Positions 32,789 to 33,154 of a stretch of 33,154 bases of DNA are shown piece by piece. The translations under genes were made by a program, and so were the position numbers. How positions within the stretch are numbered: the first letter of the stretch is position 1; each line of letters starts with the position of its first letter. A model generated the notes under the pieces. The model had not been told where the DNA came from. It did not search any database and saw only the letters and a list, made by a program, of their open reading frames with translations. Source of the stretch: Gnetum montanum (Eukaryota > Streptophyta > Gnetopsida > Gnetales > Gnetaceae); assembly GCA_015680685.1 (NCBI GenBank), contig MNCI01029105.1:1-33154 (forward strand). The letters are read 5' to 3'.

Positions 32789-33011
32789 CCCTTGGAAATT
32801 GTGTAAGTACTATTCAAATAAGATTAATCATTTTCTATTCAATGTTATTTTATTCTTGTCCTTCATTGTAACATTACTTGCTTGATTATATGTTGTACTT
32901 TGCTTCAAAGTGCAAGTACTTGTAAATTTAGTTACATCCTTTTCTTATGTCTTTTTCTTTTTCTTGTAGCCTTGTGGGGTTGATGTGCTTCTTGTGAGAA
33001 GACATCCATAT

Positions 33012-33154
33012 TAAGCTTGTTAGGATCCTACAGCATTGAGTGATTTTGCAGCATTAAAAAACTCTAGAAAAAAGGCTCAATTTTGTAAATCTTGTGGGAT
33101 CCTTGAAAACACATTCTAAGCTTGTTATGACACTGTGAGATTGAGTGGTTTCAT
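33012..33154 (+). repeat. Tandem duplication of about 105 bp in copia LTR
   Basis: TAAGCTTGTTAGGATCCTAC…GATTGAGTG-type sequence at 33012-33050 recurs at 33117-33154 (TAAGCTTGTTATGACAC…GATTGAGTGGTTT). The second unit is cut by the window end. Confidence 0.6.

Larger units (their letters stand above)
32302..33154 (+). repeat. Copia 3' LTR, truncated by window end
   Basis: Begins TGTTGACC after the polypurine tract and runs at least 853 bp to the window edge. Contains a TATA box near 32780 and a tandem duplication near the end. The open stretch at 32276-32551 overlaps the tract and LTR start and is probably chance. The partner 5' LTR lies outside the window. Confidence 0.7.

Noticed and set aside
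1-33154. tRNA, rRNA or bacterial-type operon features
   Set aside because: None seen; gene structure, splice-like sites and LTR elements point to plant nuclear DNA.

Overview
The window looks like plant nuclear DNA from a large, repeat-dominated genome. A gymnosperm is my guess, but the sequence does not prove it. I see no intact gene. It is AT-rich, and almost everything recognisable is decayed LTR-retrotransposon sequence stacked in layers. Stop codons are mostly of the kind made by C-to-T change in CAG/CAA/CGA, as expected of long-methylated elements.

Layer 0 (oldest) is a Ty1/copia element on the + strand. Its gag lies at 1-1150 with decayed internal sequence to about 2432. It resumes after the big insertion at 31419, reaching a polypurine tract and the start of its 3' LTR at 32302, which runs off the window. 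Layer 1 is a Ty3/gypsy element on the - strand, about 2437-31413, split by later insertions. Its parts read right to left: 5' LTR (about 30050-31413), untranslated leader, gag (about 28790-26640), protease (about 26640-25690), RT and RNase H (16780-14511), integrase (7543-6241), 3' untranslated region, polypurine tract and 3' LTR (5222-2437). A possible 4-5 bp target duplication (AGAG/T) flanks it.

Three later insertions sit inside layer 1. (a) A solo LTR of the same or a close family lies in opposite orientation inside the 3' LTR (about 3059-4510). (b) A + strand gypsy element with only gag-protease coding capacity (7544-14510) has paired LTRs, a tRNA-Asp-type primer binding site and a 5-bp target duplication. 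Removing it restores the layer-1 pol reading frame exactly. (c) About 8.9 kb (about 16790-25690) lies between the layer-1 protease and RT. It holds cryptic simple sequence, a degenerate tandem array of about 190-bp units, a decayed intron-bearing coding unit of unrecognised family (21061-24910), and a 33-bp tandem repeat.

The least explained parts are insertion (c), above all its coding unit with in-phase splice-like junctions and its 190-bp array, and the clustered GATATC palindromes upstream of the TATA box in the LTRs of element (b). All coordinates marked 'about' are judged by eye without alignment software.
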